From: an uncultured Clostridia bacterium
GTDB lineage: Bacteria; Bacillota; Clostridia; Oscillospirales; JAAYOS01
DNA: 34,490 nucleotides
Assembly: GCA_944387575.1 (NCBI GenBank)
Contig: CALXFK010000097.1
Location: 1-34,490, forward strand
Direction of reading: 5' to 3'
Under the pieces are notes generated by a model. That model saw only the letters and a list, made by a program, of their open reading frames with translations. It did not search any database and was not told where the DNA came from. A program made the position numbers and the translations under genes. Below, one piece after another: positions 16,152-24,120 of the stretch. How positions within the stretch are numbered: the first letter of the stretch is position 1; each line of letters starts with the position of its first letter.

Positions 16152-17102
16152 CTACCACAGGTTGCCTTTATCCGAGCAGTCCTGCTCGTTGAATGAGGAA
16201 CGGCTGGAGGGGTTCCAGTCCCACGAGCTGTACTTCTCGGAGCAGGAGTTTCCGATGTACGCGCAGCCGCTGAGTTCTGCGGCGGAGGACTGGACAGAGA
16301 ACAGTGCCTGTGCGCCGTCCGAGTGCCCGTTCCCGATGAAAAGGCAGTTTACGAAGCTCGCCTCGGTGTCCTGGAGCAGAACGGCGGAGCCGCCGCAGTC
16401 CGAGATGGTGCAGTGCGAGAGCGAAATACTGTCCGCCGTGCAGTATATCCCGTTCATCCCGCTTATATTGCAGGCGATAAGCGAGATGCCGCTGCCCCCC
16501 TCGAAGGTCAGCGTCCCGTCCGAGCTCACCTCGGAAAGCGGGATATCGTAACCGAAGGTGATGTTGCAGAGGGTGAGGTTTGAGCAGTTGGCGAAGTAGA
16601 ACACCGACTCGCCGCCGTACCCGGACAGTATCCGCACCTCCCCCGACCCCACGAGCGCGAGGTTATCGAGAGACAGTGCAAACCCGAGCCCCGAGAGGTC
16701 GTAGGTCCCCTCGGCGATGTGTATCTCGGTGTCAGACGCGAGAGCCGCGATGAGCTCGCGCGAACTGTTCACCTCTACGACGGTGCGCCCGGTGTCCTCC
16801 GGAGCCGCCATGTCGGCAAGCTGTGTCACCGACGCAAGCGCGCGCAGTTCGCCGGGCGCGCTCTCCGGCTCGGGGAATTGTTCCTCGCTCCCCTCGAGCA
16901 GCTCTATCGCCTCGGATGAACGCCCTTCAAGCGCGAGCGAGACGACCCTGTTTGCAAATTCGTCCGCCGTCTCGGCAGCGCTCTCCTGCACTGCGGTCAT
17001 CGGGATGGAGCCGGAGACCGGAAGCCCTGATACGTTCCCCGTACAGGCAAAAAGCCCGAGCATAAGCACGGGCAGCAAGAATATGGCAATAATACGTGTC
17101 AT
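16152..17102 (-). CDS. Predicted lipoprotein with right-handed parallel beta-helix domain
   Basis: The 316-residue protein begins with a lipoprotein signal peptide (hydrophobic 4-18, lipobox LFAC with Cys20), so it should be anchored to the outer face of the membrane. Residues about 40-105 are acidic and possibly helical. From about 108 (VVEVNSSRELIAALASDTEI, then HIAEGTYDLSG) to the end, short repeated strands such as NLTLCNITFG, GISLIACNISG, SISLSHCTISD and EASFVNCLFIGN form the coils of a pectate-lyase-like beta-helix (PbH1/DUF1565 type). Such proteins bind or cleave surface polysaccharide; no catalytic residues can be assigned. It is Ser- and Cys-rich in the helix. AAAGG lies 7 bases before the ATG. 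It follows the ROK kinase on the same strand. Confidence 0.82.
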   Translation of the reverse strand: MTRIIAIFLLPVLMLGLFACTGNVSGLPVSGSIPMTAVQESAAETADEFANRVVSLALEGRSSEAIELLEGSEEQFPEPESAPGELRALASVTQLADMAAPEDTGRTVVEVNSSRELIAALASDTEIHIAEGTYDLSGLGFALSLDNLALVGSGEVRILSGYGGESVFYFANCSNLTLCNITFGYDIPLSEVSSDGTLTFEGGSGISLIACNISGMNGIYCTADSISLSHCTISDCGGSAVLLQDTEASFVNCLFIGNGHSDGAQALFSVQSSAAELSGCAYIGNSCSEKYSSWDWNPSSRSSFNEQDCSDKGNLW

Positions 17103-17170
17103 TGAGAACCTTTCCGCCGAAATACGGCGTGGAATGCGTGATTTTGTGATTTGTGCGATTTAAGCGTTTT

Positions 17171-17198
17171 TGCCTGCCGGTCCGGAGACCGGCAGGCA
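17171..17198 (-). terminator. Strong hairpin after the ROK kinase gene
   Basis: A perfect 12-bp stem (17171-17182 with 17187-17198, loop of 4) lies 17 bases after the kinase stop codon. No T-run follows on the minus strand; the bases there are AAAAACGC. It may therefore act as a 3'-end stabiliser or a weak terminator, not a canonical intrinsic terminator. Confidence 0.5.
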
Positions 17199-17214
17199 TC
17201 GAGACGTTGTAAGA

Positions 17215-18162
17215 TCAGCCGAGCATCGCGGCGCCGATGATACCGGCGTCGTTTCCGAGGGTCGCCTTGGTGATGGTGGGATGCGGGACGTCCTTGCTCT
17301 TGAACGAGTATGCGTCCGCCGCAACTATCTCACGCAGCGGCGCGAGCAGCGTCTCGCCCTCGTTGGATATGCCGCCGCCTATACATATGGTCTCGGGCTC
17401 AAAAATATTGATGAGGTCGATTATTCCGGCTGCGAGGTGGTGCAGATAGACGTCCACGACCTTCTTTCCGCACTCGTCGCCCGCACGCATCGCGTCGAAC
17501 GCGGTACGTCCGCTGACCTTCTCAAGGTCGCCGCCGACCATCTCCCACATCGCGGTGTCCTTGTTTTCCTGCATGTACTCCTGGGTCGTCTTTATCAGAC
17601 CGGTCGCCGAGGCATACGCCTCCCAGCAGCCCTTGCGCCCGCATCCGCACTGGCGCCCGTCCATCGTGATGACGATGTGACCTATCTCGCCCGCGGTCCC
17701 GTTGTAGCCGGCGTAAACCTTCCCGCCGAGAACTATACCGCCGCCGACGCCGGTACCCAGCGTGACGAACACCGCGTCCTTCGCGCCGACTGCGCCGCCC
17801 GCAGCCACTTCGCCAAGTGCCGCGCAGTTTGCGTCGTTATTTATGTAAACCGGAAGCCCAAACTTGGCTTTGAGACCGGCGGTGATGTCGGTGTTGAGAA
17901 GCGGGAGGTTGGGGGAGAAGTAGACGATGCCGGTCTCGACGTTCATCATGCCGGGCACGCCTATGCCGATGGAGCGGATGTCGGAGAGGCTAGCACCGCT
18001 CTTTTCGAGAAGTGAATCGACGACCTGTTCAAGTCCGCTGAGGACTGCGTCGGTACCCTCGGAAGCGCGGGCGGGTATCGAGACCTTGCAGGTCATTTTT
18101 CCGGATCCGTCAACGAGTGCGGCGGCGATATTGGTACCGCCGAGGTCTATTCCGATAGTCAT
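17215..18162 (-). CDS. ROK family glucokinase
   Basis: The protein is 315 residues from the ATG at 18162, which has AGGAGG at good distance; the frame is open 13 codons further up without a ribosome site. MTIGIDLGGTNIAAALVD is the ATP phosphate-binding start. NNDANCAALGE carries the catalytic Asp110. GTGVGGGIVLGG, then GTAGEIGHI and CGCGRKGCWEAYASATG (172-188), form the ROK signature with zinc ligands His162, Cys172, Cys174 and Cys179. There is no N-terminal helix-turn-helix, so it is a kinase and not a repressor. It would phosphorylate glucose to glucose 6-phosphate for glycolysis; other hexoses remain possible. It stands between metA and the beta-helix lipoprotein with no sugar transporter nearby. 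Confidence 0.93.
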   Translation of the reverse strand: MTIGIDLGGTNIAAALVDGSGKMTCKVSIPARASEGTDAVLSGLEQVVDSLLEKSGASLSDIRSIGIGVPGMMNVETGIVYFSPNLPLLNTDITAGLKAKFGLPVYINNDANCAALGEVAAGGAVGAKDAVFVTLGTGVGGGIVLGGKVYAGYNGTAGEIGHIVITMDGRQCGCGRKGCWEAYASATGLIKTTQEYMQENKDTAMWEMVGGDLEKVSGRTAFDAMRAGDECGKKVVDVYLHHLAAGIIDLINIFEPETICIGGGISNEGETLLAPLREIVAADAYSFKSKDVPHPTITKATLGNDAGIIGAAMLG

Positions 18163-18294
18163 TGTTTTTCCTCCTGTAATGTGTGTAAATAGGCGGCGCA
18201 TGGGTATGCAGCCGGTATTTGGATATTGACACTGGTAATAGGATATAACAAAACTCGCAAAAAAGCAAGCGAATGATTTTCGGGAGCGCCGTTT

Positions 18295-19209
18295 TTACAG
18301 CTCGCTGAGGTCGTAGGGGGTTGCCTGGTAGACGTAGTAGTTGAGCCAGTTGGTGTAGAGGAGCTGGCTGCACGCGCGCCAGGTGACGCGCGGGGTGTTG
18401 CGGGGGTCGTCGCCGGGGAAGTAGTTTCGGGGCAGGTCGATGTCAAGACCGAGCGACTTGTCGCGGAAGTACTCGTCGGCGAGGGTGTTGGCGTCGTACT
18501 CCGAGTGACCGGTCACGAACACTCTGCGACCGTCGCGGCTCATGCAGGCGTAGAGACCCGCCTCGAGCGAGACCGACAGTATTTCAAGCTCGGATACCGC
18601 AGCGACGTCCTCCAGCCGCACCTCGGTGTGGCGCGAGTGGGGGGCGGGGAACACGTCGTCGAAGCCGCGGAAGAGGGGGCAGAATGGGTCGATGACGTTG
18701 TGCATGTACACGCCGAACATCTTCTTTTCGAGTTCGTGCTTCTTTATGCCGTAGTGGTAGTAGAGCCCCGCCTGCGCGCCCCAGCAGATGTGGAAGGTTG
18801 AAAAGACGTTGCGGCTGCTCCAGTCCATTATTTTGCAGAGCTCGTCCCAGTATGCGACCTGCTCGAACGGCATGTGCTCGACCGGTGCGCCGGTGATTAT
18901 CATTCCGTCGTACCTCCGGTCCTTTATCTCGTCGAAGGTGTTATAGAAGGAGAGCAGGTGCTCGCTTGAGACGTGGGTGGGGGTGTAGCTCGAGGTCTGG
19001 AGCAGGTCGACCTCGATTTGCAGCGGGGTGTTGGACAGCCGGCGAAGGAGCTGCGTCTCGGTGGCGACCTTGGTCGGCATCAGGTTGAGGATGACGATTC
19101 GCAGCGGGCGGATGTCCTGAGTGAGTGCGCGGTGCGAATCCATGACGAAGATGTTCTCTCGGGTGAGCGTCTCGTGCGCGGGAAGTGCTTCCGGAATTTT
19201 TATCGGCAT
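18295..19209 (-). CDS. metA: Homoserine O-acetyltransferase (MetA type)
   Basis: The 304-residue protein is a full-length MetA acyltransferase. It activates homoserine for methionine synthesis. The catalytic Cys142 lies in [10 protein letters not shown], and the His-Glu part of the triad lies in FVTGHSEYD. The residue that sets acyl-donor choice is Glu111 (TGAPVE). From published work on the Bacillus cereus enzyme, Glu at 111 favours acetyl-CoA while Gly (as in E. coli) favours succinyl-CoA, so O-acetylation is predicted despite the usual label homoserine O-succinyltransferase. GGAGG lies before the ATG. No SAM riboswitch or T-box was found in the 150 bases upstream. It has neighbours serA and serC upstream but is separated from them by a terminator. 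Confidence 0.95.
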   Translation of the reverse strand: MPIKIPEALPAHETLTRENIFVMDSHRALTQDIRPLRIVILNLMPTKVATETQLLRRLSNTPLQIEVDLLQTSSYTPTHVSSEHLLSFYNTFDEIKDRRYDGMIITGAPVEHMPFEQVAYWDELCKIMDWSSRNVFSTFHICWGAQAGLYYHYGIKKHELEKKMFGVYMHNVIDPFCPLFRGFDDVFPAPHSRHTEVRLEDVAAVSELEILSVSLEAGLYACMSRDGRRVFVTGHSEYDANTLADEYFRDKSLGLDIDLPRNYFPGDDPRNTPRVTWRACSQLLYTNWLNYYVYQATPYDLSEL

Positions 19210-19296
19210 CTGAGGCTGCCTCCATACTTGAATTTTAAAATTGTTCGCCGCGCAGCGACGTGTGTTTGCGGCGGGGAAACTCCATAAACGTCAGAA

Positions 19297-19331
19297 TGTC
19301 GAAAAAAGTGGCAAAGCCACTTTTTTCGACA
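19297..19331 (-). terminator. Bidirectional-looking intrinsic terminator after serA
   Basis: A perfect 16-bp inverted repeat (19297-19312 with 19316-19331, loop of 3) has a GC core GTGGC/GCCAC flanked by A6 and T6. It can terminate in either direction and lies 28 bases beyond the serA stop codon, separating serC-serA from metA. Confidence 0.88.
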
Positions 19332-19359
19332 GCCTTCAGCACGTTGTTTTAATGGTTTG

Positions 19360-20517
19360 TCACTTGATGACGCGGCAGCTCAGGATGTCCGGAATGCCGC
19401 GGAGCGCCTCAATGACGTCGTCGGTGTACTGCGTGAGGTCTACCATGGTGTATGCATAGTCGCCGCGGGACTTGCTCGTGATGTTCTCGATGTTTATCGA
19501 GCGGACCGACATGCAGTTGGTAACGGCGCTGAGGACGCCGGGCTTATTGCGGTGCGCAAGGCAGACGCGGACGCCGACCCTTCTTGCGAATACTGCGGGG
19601 AAATTGACCGAGTTGCGGATGTTGCCGTTCTCGAGGAACTCGATGAGCTGCTCGCACGCCATGACCGCGCAGTTCTCCTCGCTTTCGGGGGTGGATGCGC
19701 CGAGATGCGGGAACGGGACCACGCCGGCGTGACCGAGCACGTTCTCGTTCGGGAAATCGGTGACGTAGCGGGCGACCTTTCCGCTCTCGAGGGCGGCTAT
19801 CATGTCCGCGTCGTTGACGAGCTCGCCGCGCGCGATGTTGATTATGCGGACGCCGTCGCGCATCTTGGCGAACGCCTCCGTGTTGAGCATACCCTTGGTC
19901 TCGTTTGTGGCGGGGACGTGGATGGTTATGAAGTCGCTGTTAGTGTAGATGGTGTCGAGGTCAAGCGCGTGGTTGACGCTGCGCGAGAGGTTCCACGCCG
20001 CGTCGACCGAGATGTACGGGTCATACCCGAGCACCTTCATGCCGAGCGAGGTGGCGGCGTTCGCGACCATGATGCCGATGGCGCCGAGCCCGATGACGCC
20101 GAGCGTCTTACCGCTTATCTCGGGACCCACAAACGCGCTCTTGCCCTTTTCGACCGCGGCGGTGACGCCCTCGGTCCCGGCGAGGCTGCGCACCCAGTCG
20201 ATACCGCCGAGGATGTCGCGCCCGGCGAGGATGAGAGCGCCGATAGCGAGCTCCTTGACCGCGTTTGCATTGGCGCCCGGAGTGTTGAACACCACGATGC
20301 CGCGCTCGGAGCACTGGTCTATCGGGATATTGTTGACGCCGGCGCCGGCGCGCACTATCGCGCGGAGGGACGGCTCGAATGCGTAGTCATGCATCTTGGC
20401 GGAGCGGACGAGAATTGCGTCCGGCTCTGCGGCGGAGTCGGACACCGAATATTTCGCGGTGTCCAGCAGCTTCAGACCGTTCTGCGATATGTTATTGAGA
20501 GTTTTTATGTTGTACAT
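19360..20517 (-). CDS. serA: D-3-phosphoglycerate dehydrogenase
   Basis: The 385-residue enzyme oxidises 3-phosphoglycerate to 3-phosphohydroxypyruvate, the first step of serine synthesis. The NAD-binding fold has GVIGLGAIGIMVANAA (about 140-155), the catalytic Arg is in INIARGELVND, and the Glu/His pair is around FPHLGASTPESEENC. A C-terminal ACT domain (KPGVLSAVTNCMSVRSINIE) follows directly after the substrate domain, the short type without the intervening domain of mycobacterial SerA. This compact layout is frequent in gut Firmicutes and Bacteroidetes. The sequence around the NAD fold is a little divergent from hydroxyacid dehydrogenases of other substrates, but adjacency to serC settles the role. 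GGAGG precedes the ATG. It is 36 bases after serC. Confidence 0.94.
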   Translation of the reverse strand: MYNIKTLNNISQNGLKLLDTAKYSVSDSAAEPDAILVRSAKMHDYAFEPSLRAIVRAGAGVNNIPIDQCSERGIVVFNTPGANANAVKELAIGALILAGRDILGGIDWVRSLAGTEGVTAAVEKGKSAFVGPEISGKTLGVIGLGAIGIMVANAATSLGMKVLGYDPYISVDAAWNLSRSVNHALDLDTIYTNSDFITIHVPATNETKGMLNTEAFAKMRDGVRIINIARGELVNDADMIAALESGKVARYVTDFPNENVLGHAGVVPFPHLGASTPESEENCAVMACEQLIEFLENGNIRNSVNFPAVFARRVGVRVCLAHRNKPGVLSAVTNCMSVRSINIENITSKSRGDYAYTMVDLTQYTDDVIEALRGIPDILSCRVIK

Positions 20518-20553
20518 TTAATTCCTGCCTCCGTGTCGGTTCGGTTCGGTGGT

Positions 20554-21636
20554 TCAGTGGCTTGCTTCGAACTTGTCGATATAGTCTATGAGGGCGAGCA
20601 CACCTTCGCGCGGCATCGCATTGTATATCGACGCGCGCATTCCGCCGACCGCGCGGTGACCCTTCAGCGAGGTGAGACCCGCGGCTTCCGCGCCCTTGAC
20701 GAACTCGGCGTTGAGCTCTTCGGTCTCGCAGCGGAAGGTGACGTTCATCATCGAGCGGTACTCGCGGTCGATGCCGAGGATGAACATCTTGGAGGCGTCG
20801 AGGCGGTCATAGAGCAGCTTGGCTTTCTCGGCGTTGCGCTGCTTCATAGCCTCGAGACCGCCGGTCTCCTTGACCCAGTCGAGCACGAGCCCGAGCATGT
20901 AGATGCAGTATGCGGGGGGAGTGTTGTACATAGAGTCGTTCTTGGCGAGGGTGGCGTAGTCCATCATGACCGGGGTGTACGGGAAGGGGCAGAGGTTGAG
21001 GTCGTCGCGCATGATGACGACGGTGAGACCCGCGGGCGCCATATTCTTCTGTGCGCCGGCGTATATGATGCCGTACTTCGAGACGTCGACCGGCTCGGAG
21101 AGGATGCAGCTCGACATGTCGCAGACGAGCGGCGCATCGGTGACCGGGATATAGTTCCAGGTCGAGCCGTAGATGGTGTTGTTCATGCAGTAGTGGAAGT
21201 AGGCTGCGTCCTTCGAGAGGTCGAGCGCATCCTGCTGCGGGATGCATGCGAAATTGCGGTCCTTGGAGGTGGCGGCAATATGTACTTCACCGTACTTGGC
21301 AGCCTCGTCCGCCGCCTTCTTGGAGAAGTTGCCGGTGATGGCATAGTCCGCCTTGCCGGTGGAGGATATGAGGTTCATAGGCGCCATTGCGAACTGGAGG
21401 CTTGCTCCACCCTGGAGGAAGAGTACCTTGTAGCCTTCCGGGATATTCATGACCTCGCGGAGGTTCTTCTCGACCGACTTGATTATCGCGTCGTAGGTCG
21501 CCGAACGGTGGCTCATTTCGGTCACCGACATACCGGAGCCGTGATAGTTGAGCATCTCGGACGCCGCGCGCTCGAGGACCGGCTCGGGCAGCATCGACGG
21601 ACCTGCCGAGAAGTTATATATCCTGTTGTGTCCCAT
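20554..21636 (-). CDS. serC: Phosphoserine aminotransferase
   Basis: The protein has 360 residues, the usual SerC length. It is a PLP-dependent class V aminotransferase that converts 3-phosphohydroxypyruvate and glutamate to phosphoserine. RIYNFSAGPSMLPEPVLERA is the family's N-terminal signature. The PLP lysine is in IIYAGAQKNMAPAG, and FLQGGASLQFAMAPMNL and GMRASIYNAMP are also diagnostic. I chose the ATG at 21636 because AGAGGTGA ends five bases before it; a GTG three codons upstream lies inside that ribosome site. It is the first gene behind the strong promoter at 21710-21738, followed by serA. A phosphoserine phosphatase is not in this window. Confidence 0.96.
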   Translation of the reverse strand: MGHNRIYNFSAGPSMLPEPVLERAASEMLNYHGSGMSVTEMSHRSATYDAIIKSVEKNLREVMNIPEGYKVLFLQGGASLQFAMAPMNLISSTGKADYAITGNFSKKAADEAAKYGEVHIAATSKDRNFACIPQQDALDLSKDAAYFHYCMNNTIYGSTWNYIPVTDAPLVCDMSSCILSEPVDVSKYGIIYAGAQKNMAPAGLTVVIMRDDLNLCPFPYTPVMMDYATLAKNDSMYNTPPAYCIYMLGLVLDWVKETGGLEAMKQRNAEKAKLLYDRLDASKMFILGIDREYRSMMNVTFRCETEELNAEFVKGAEAAGLTSLKGHRAVGGMRASIYNAMPREGVLALIDYIDKFEASH

Positions 21637-21709
21637 GAAAGTCACCTCTGAATTTTAAATTTTTAAATTTGCGTGTCAGGTGCTGGAAAATGGAAAACCA
21701 TTACATAAA

Positions 21710-21738
21710 ATTATACTATTATAACCTTTGTAAGTCAA
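21710..21738 (-). promoter_or_regulatory. Strong promoter of serC-serA
   Basis: On the minus strand TTGACT (21733-21738), a 17-bp spacer and TATAAT (21710-21715) are nearly consensus. The leader to serC is about 67 bases and AT-rich. It is divergent to the hydrogenase-locus promoter within the same 256-base intergenic region. Confidence 0.88.
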
Positions 21739-21789
21739 CTGTACATAGCGGCGCACACAATTTTCTGTATACTTGCAATAAAATAAGTG

Positions 21790-21817
21790 TTGCAAAATGC
21801 CACTAATTCATTATAAT
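21790..21817 (+). promoter_or_regulatory. Promoter of the first half of the hydrogenase locus
   Basis: TTGCAA (21790-21795), a 16-bp spacer and TATAAT (21812-21817) lie 75 bases before the first DRTGG gene. The -10 element is perfect and the -35 differs at two positions. Confidence 0.7.
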
Positions 21818-21892
21818 TATATGTGATACAGGCGGGCGCGGCAGTGCTGCGGCGATTTTGCCCGCCGAAGTTTTAATAAGGAGAAAATCCGA

Positions 21893-22237
21893 ATGCGTGT
21901 ACGCGATATTAAAGAGATTCTTGAGGCGGAGCTGCTCTGCGGCGAGGAACTTCTGGACACCGAGGTGCTCAGCGCCTGCGGTTCCGATTTGATGAGCGAC
22001 GTGCTTGCGTTTGTCAAGGAACAGTCGCTGCTGCTCACCGGGCTTGTGAACCCGCAGGTGGTGCGCACCGCTGATATGATGGATATGCGCTGCATAGTCT
22101 TTGTGCGTGGCAAGCGCCCCGACGAGGGGACGCTCGCGCTTGCGCGGGACCGGGGCATCGCGGTTATGTCCACGGGTCTGCGGATGTACAGTGCATGCGG
22201 GAAGCTGTATGCCGCCGGGCTTGCAAGCGAGGTGTGA
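21893..22237 (+). CDS. DRTGG domain protein (first copy)
   Basis: The 114-residue protein is a free-standing DRTGG domain. MRVRDIKEILEAELLCGEEL opens the domain and VLAFVKEQSLLLTGLVNPQV (about 38-57) plus CIVFVRGKRPDEGTLALA are typical. DRTGG domains occur in HPr kinase N-termini, in CBS-containing pyrophosphatases and as single proteins in clostridial hydrogenase operons. They are thought to bind small ligands, with no proven biochemical role for the single-domain type. AAGGAG lies 9 bases before the ATG. It is the first gene of the plus-strand locus and is one base from the ATPase gene. A paralogue follows at 25410. Confidence 0.88.
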   Translation: MRVRDIKEILEAELLCGEELLDTEVLSACGSDLMSDVLAFVKEQSLLLTGLVNPQVVRTADMMDMRCIVFVRGKRPDEGTLALARDRGIAVMSTGLRMYSACGKLYAAGLASEV

Positions 22238-22238
22238 G

Positions 22239-22670
22239 ATGGACGCGCTGAAACTGCATTACGACGTTGACGGCGAGGACTTCAGCGCAGCGGGCGAGGC
22301 GTCGAGCAATGTGAAGAAGGTGCTGCGGCAGCTCGGGTTCCCGCAGGAGGCGATACGGCGCACCGCGATCTGCATGTATGAGGGCGAGATAAACGTCGTG
22401 ATACATGCGGGCGGCGGCTTTGCGGACGTCACCGTCGAGCCGGAGAGGATAACTATTGTACTTACCGACCACGGTCCCGGCATCCCGGACGTGGAGAAGG
22501 CGATGAGCGAGGGGTGGTCGACCGCCCCGACCAAGGTGCGCGAGCTCGGGTTCGGCGCGGGGATGGGTCTGCCGAATATGAAGAGGTACTCCGACGAGTT
22601 CAGGATAGACACCACCGTCGGGGTCGGAACCACTGTGACGATGACTGTGAATGTGACGCAGGGTCAATAG
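22239..22670 (+). CDS. RsbW-like ATP-binding protein (anti-sigma-factor kinase type)
   Basis: The 143-residue protein is a single GHKL ATPase domain of the RsbW/SpoIIAB type. The N-box is in ICMYEGEINVVIHA (about 44-57), the G1 box is LTDHGPGIPDVE, and the G2 region is LGFGAGMGLPNMKRYSDEF. It lacks a histidine phosphoacceptor domain. RsbW-family proteins phosphorylate a STAS antagonist and bind a sigma factor, but neither partner is encoded nearby, so the target here is unknown. The ATG at 22239 is one base after the preceding stop codon; the longer open frame upstream is a shadow of the DRTGG gene. It is 32 bases before the HydS-type gene. I infer a signalling role linked to the Fe-S protein. 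Confidence 0.87.
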   Translation: MDALKLHYDVDGEDFSAAGEASSNVKKVLRQLGFPQEAIRRTAICMYEGEINVVIHAGGGFADVTVEPERITIVLTDHGPGIPDVEKAMSEGWSTAPTKVRELGFGAGMGLPNMKRYSDEFRIDTTVGVGTTVTMTVNVTQGQ

Positions 22671-22702
22671 AGACAAACTGATGAATGGGAGGCGAGCGTC
22701 CG

Positions 22703-24007
22703 ATGCTGAATTCGGTGACGCTGGACAAGGACAGATGCCGGGGCTGCACGACCTGCATGAAACACTGTCCGACTGAGGCAATCCGCGTGCGGCGGGGACG
22801 CGCGCATATACTTGCGGACAGGTGCATAGACTGCGGGAACTGTATCCGGGTCTGTCCGCACCACGCCAAGAAGGCGCTGAGCGACCCGCTCGACGTCATA
22901 AATGAGTTTGAGTACAGCGTGGCGCTGCCCGCGCCGACACTGTATGGGCAATTTCGGAATATCGACAATATCGAGATAGTACACGACGGGCTGCGTGCGC
23001 TCGGGTTCAGCGACGTGGTGGAGGTCGCCGCCGCAGCCGACCGAATATCCGGGCTCACTCGCGAGATGATGGAGAAGGACGGGCTTCCGCGCCCGCTGAT
23101 TTCGTCGGCGTGTCCGGCGGTGGTGCGGCTGATAAAGATGCGGTTCCCGGCGCTTGTGCCGAATATTTCACAGTTTATGGCGCCGGTCGAGCTTGCGGCG
23201 CTGCGCGCCCGCTCAAAGGCGGTCTCGGTGACAGGGCTCCCGCAAGAGCGGATAGGAGTGTTCTTCATCACTCCCTGCCCCGCAAAGGTGAGCGCCTTGA
23301 AGGAGCCGGAGGGCTTTGAAAAGCCGCTTGTAGACGGTGTTATCTCGATGAACGACATATACAAGCGCCTGCTTGCGGTCATGAAGAAGGGCGGCGAGCA
23401 GCCTAAGGGCGAGGCTGAGAGCGGCATGGTCGGGGTCGGCTGGGCGCGCTCCGGCGGGGAGGCGTCTGCGCTCCCGCGTACCCGTCACCTGTCGGTCGAC
23501 GGCATCGAGAACATAATAAAAATACTCGAGGACGTGGAGGACGACATGCTGCCCGAGGTCGAGTTCCTCGAGCTGAATGCGTGCAACCAGGGCTGCGTCG
23601 GCGGATGCCTGACGGTGGAAAATCCGTACGTCGCAAAGACGCGCATAACGCATATAATGAGCCATCTCCCGGTGCGCAATATCAAGCCGCAGACCGGCGA
23701 GAGCGAACTGATGAGCATCGACCGCGACCTTGAGAGCGACGAGGTGTGGCGGCTGGACGAGGACGTGAGCGTCGCAATGGAGAAGTACGCGCGCATTGCA
23801 AAGCTCACCGCCGAACTCCCCGGACTCGACTGCGGGTCGTGCGGCGCGCCGAGCTGCCGCGCGCTTGCCGAGGACGTCGTGCTCGGTTTCGCAAGCGAGG
23901 AGGACTGCATATTCCGTATGCGCGAGCGTATGCAGTACATGACCGGCTCGGCGGATGCGGACGCATACCTGCCGCCGCCGTTCCGCAAGGGCAGCGTGAG
24001 CGAGTGA
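22703..24007 (+). CDS. HydS-type (putative sensory) [FeFe]-hydrogenase homologue
   Basis: The 434-residue protein starts at ATG 22703, 10 bases after GGAGG. Domains in order: two [4Fe-4S] ferredoxin motifs (C12, C15, C18, C22 and C41, C44, C47, C51); an H-cluster domain (about 70-330); and a C-terminal Fe-S motif of the PF04060 type (C377, C380, C385, C402). All four positions expected to bind the H-cluster are Cys: C137 in SSACP, C192 in TPCPAK, and C294 and C298 in NACNQGC. However, Ala136 replaces the proton-transfer Cys of TSCCP, Thr190 replaces Met of MPC, and the GGGQP tail of the third motif is lost. Ala at this first position is described for the sensory enzyme HydS of Thermotoga maritima. 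No PAS domain is present, so output may pass to the neighbouring ATPase. A purely structural or electron-transfer role is the alternative. Confidence 0.87.
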   Translation: MLNSVTLDKDRCRGCTTCMKHCPTEAIRVRRGRAHILADRCIDCGNCIRVCPHHAKKALSDPLDVINEFEYSVALPAPTLYGQFRNIDNIEIVHDGLRALGFSDVVEVAAAADRISGLTREMMEKDGLPRPLISSACPAVVRLIKMRFPALVPNISQFMAPVELAALRARSKAVSVTGLPQERIGVFFITPCPAKVSALKEPEGFEKPLVDGVISMNDIYKRLLAVMKKGGEQPKGEAESGMVGVGWARSGGEASALPRTRHLSVDGIENIIKILEDVEDDMLPEVEFLELNACNQGCVGGCLTVENPYVAKTRITHIMSHLPVRNIKPQTGESELMSIDRDLESDEVWRLDEDVSVAMEKYARIAKLTAELPGLDCGSCGAPSCRALAEDVVLGFASEEDCIFRMRERMQYMTGSADADAYLPPPFRKGSVSE

Positions 24008-24013
24008 CCGGTT

Positions 24014-24102
24014 CGAAAAACGGCGAAAACACGGGAAAATATGCATGACTGCTGCCGGAGGACGCTGCGGACGTCAGCGCGGAATTTGAAATAGCGGAAT
24101 AG
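24014..24102 (+). pseudogene. Collapsed remnant of a third copy of the lipoprotein gene
   Basis: Bases 24076-24120 are identical to the 45 bases ending just before the start codon of the second lipoprotein gene (24673-24717). They include the gene's last codons (Ser-Ala-Glu-Phe-Glu-Ile-Ala-Glu-stop), so the 3' end of a copy precedes the first intact gene. Further left, CGAAAAACGGCG (24014-24025) matches codons 3-6 of the intact genes. CTGCCGGAGGAC (24053-24064) recalls their Cys-lipobox and Pro-Glu-Asp region, in the same frame as the tail. I read this as one copy reduced by internal deletion. The tail match is certain; the 5' matches are suggestive. Confidence 0.6.
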
Positions 24103-24120
24103 CGCGGGAGGTGTCGGAGT

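Noticed and set aside
19210-19296. SAM riboswitch or T-box upstream of metA
   Set aside because: The interval is short and contains neither the conserved SAM-I cores nor a T-box sequence.
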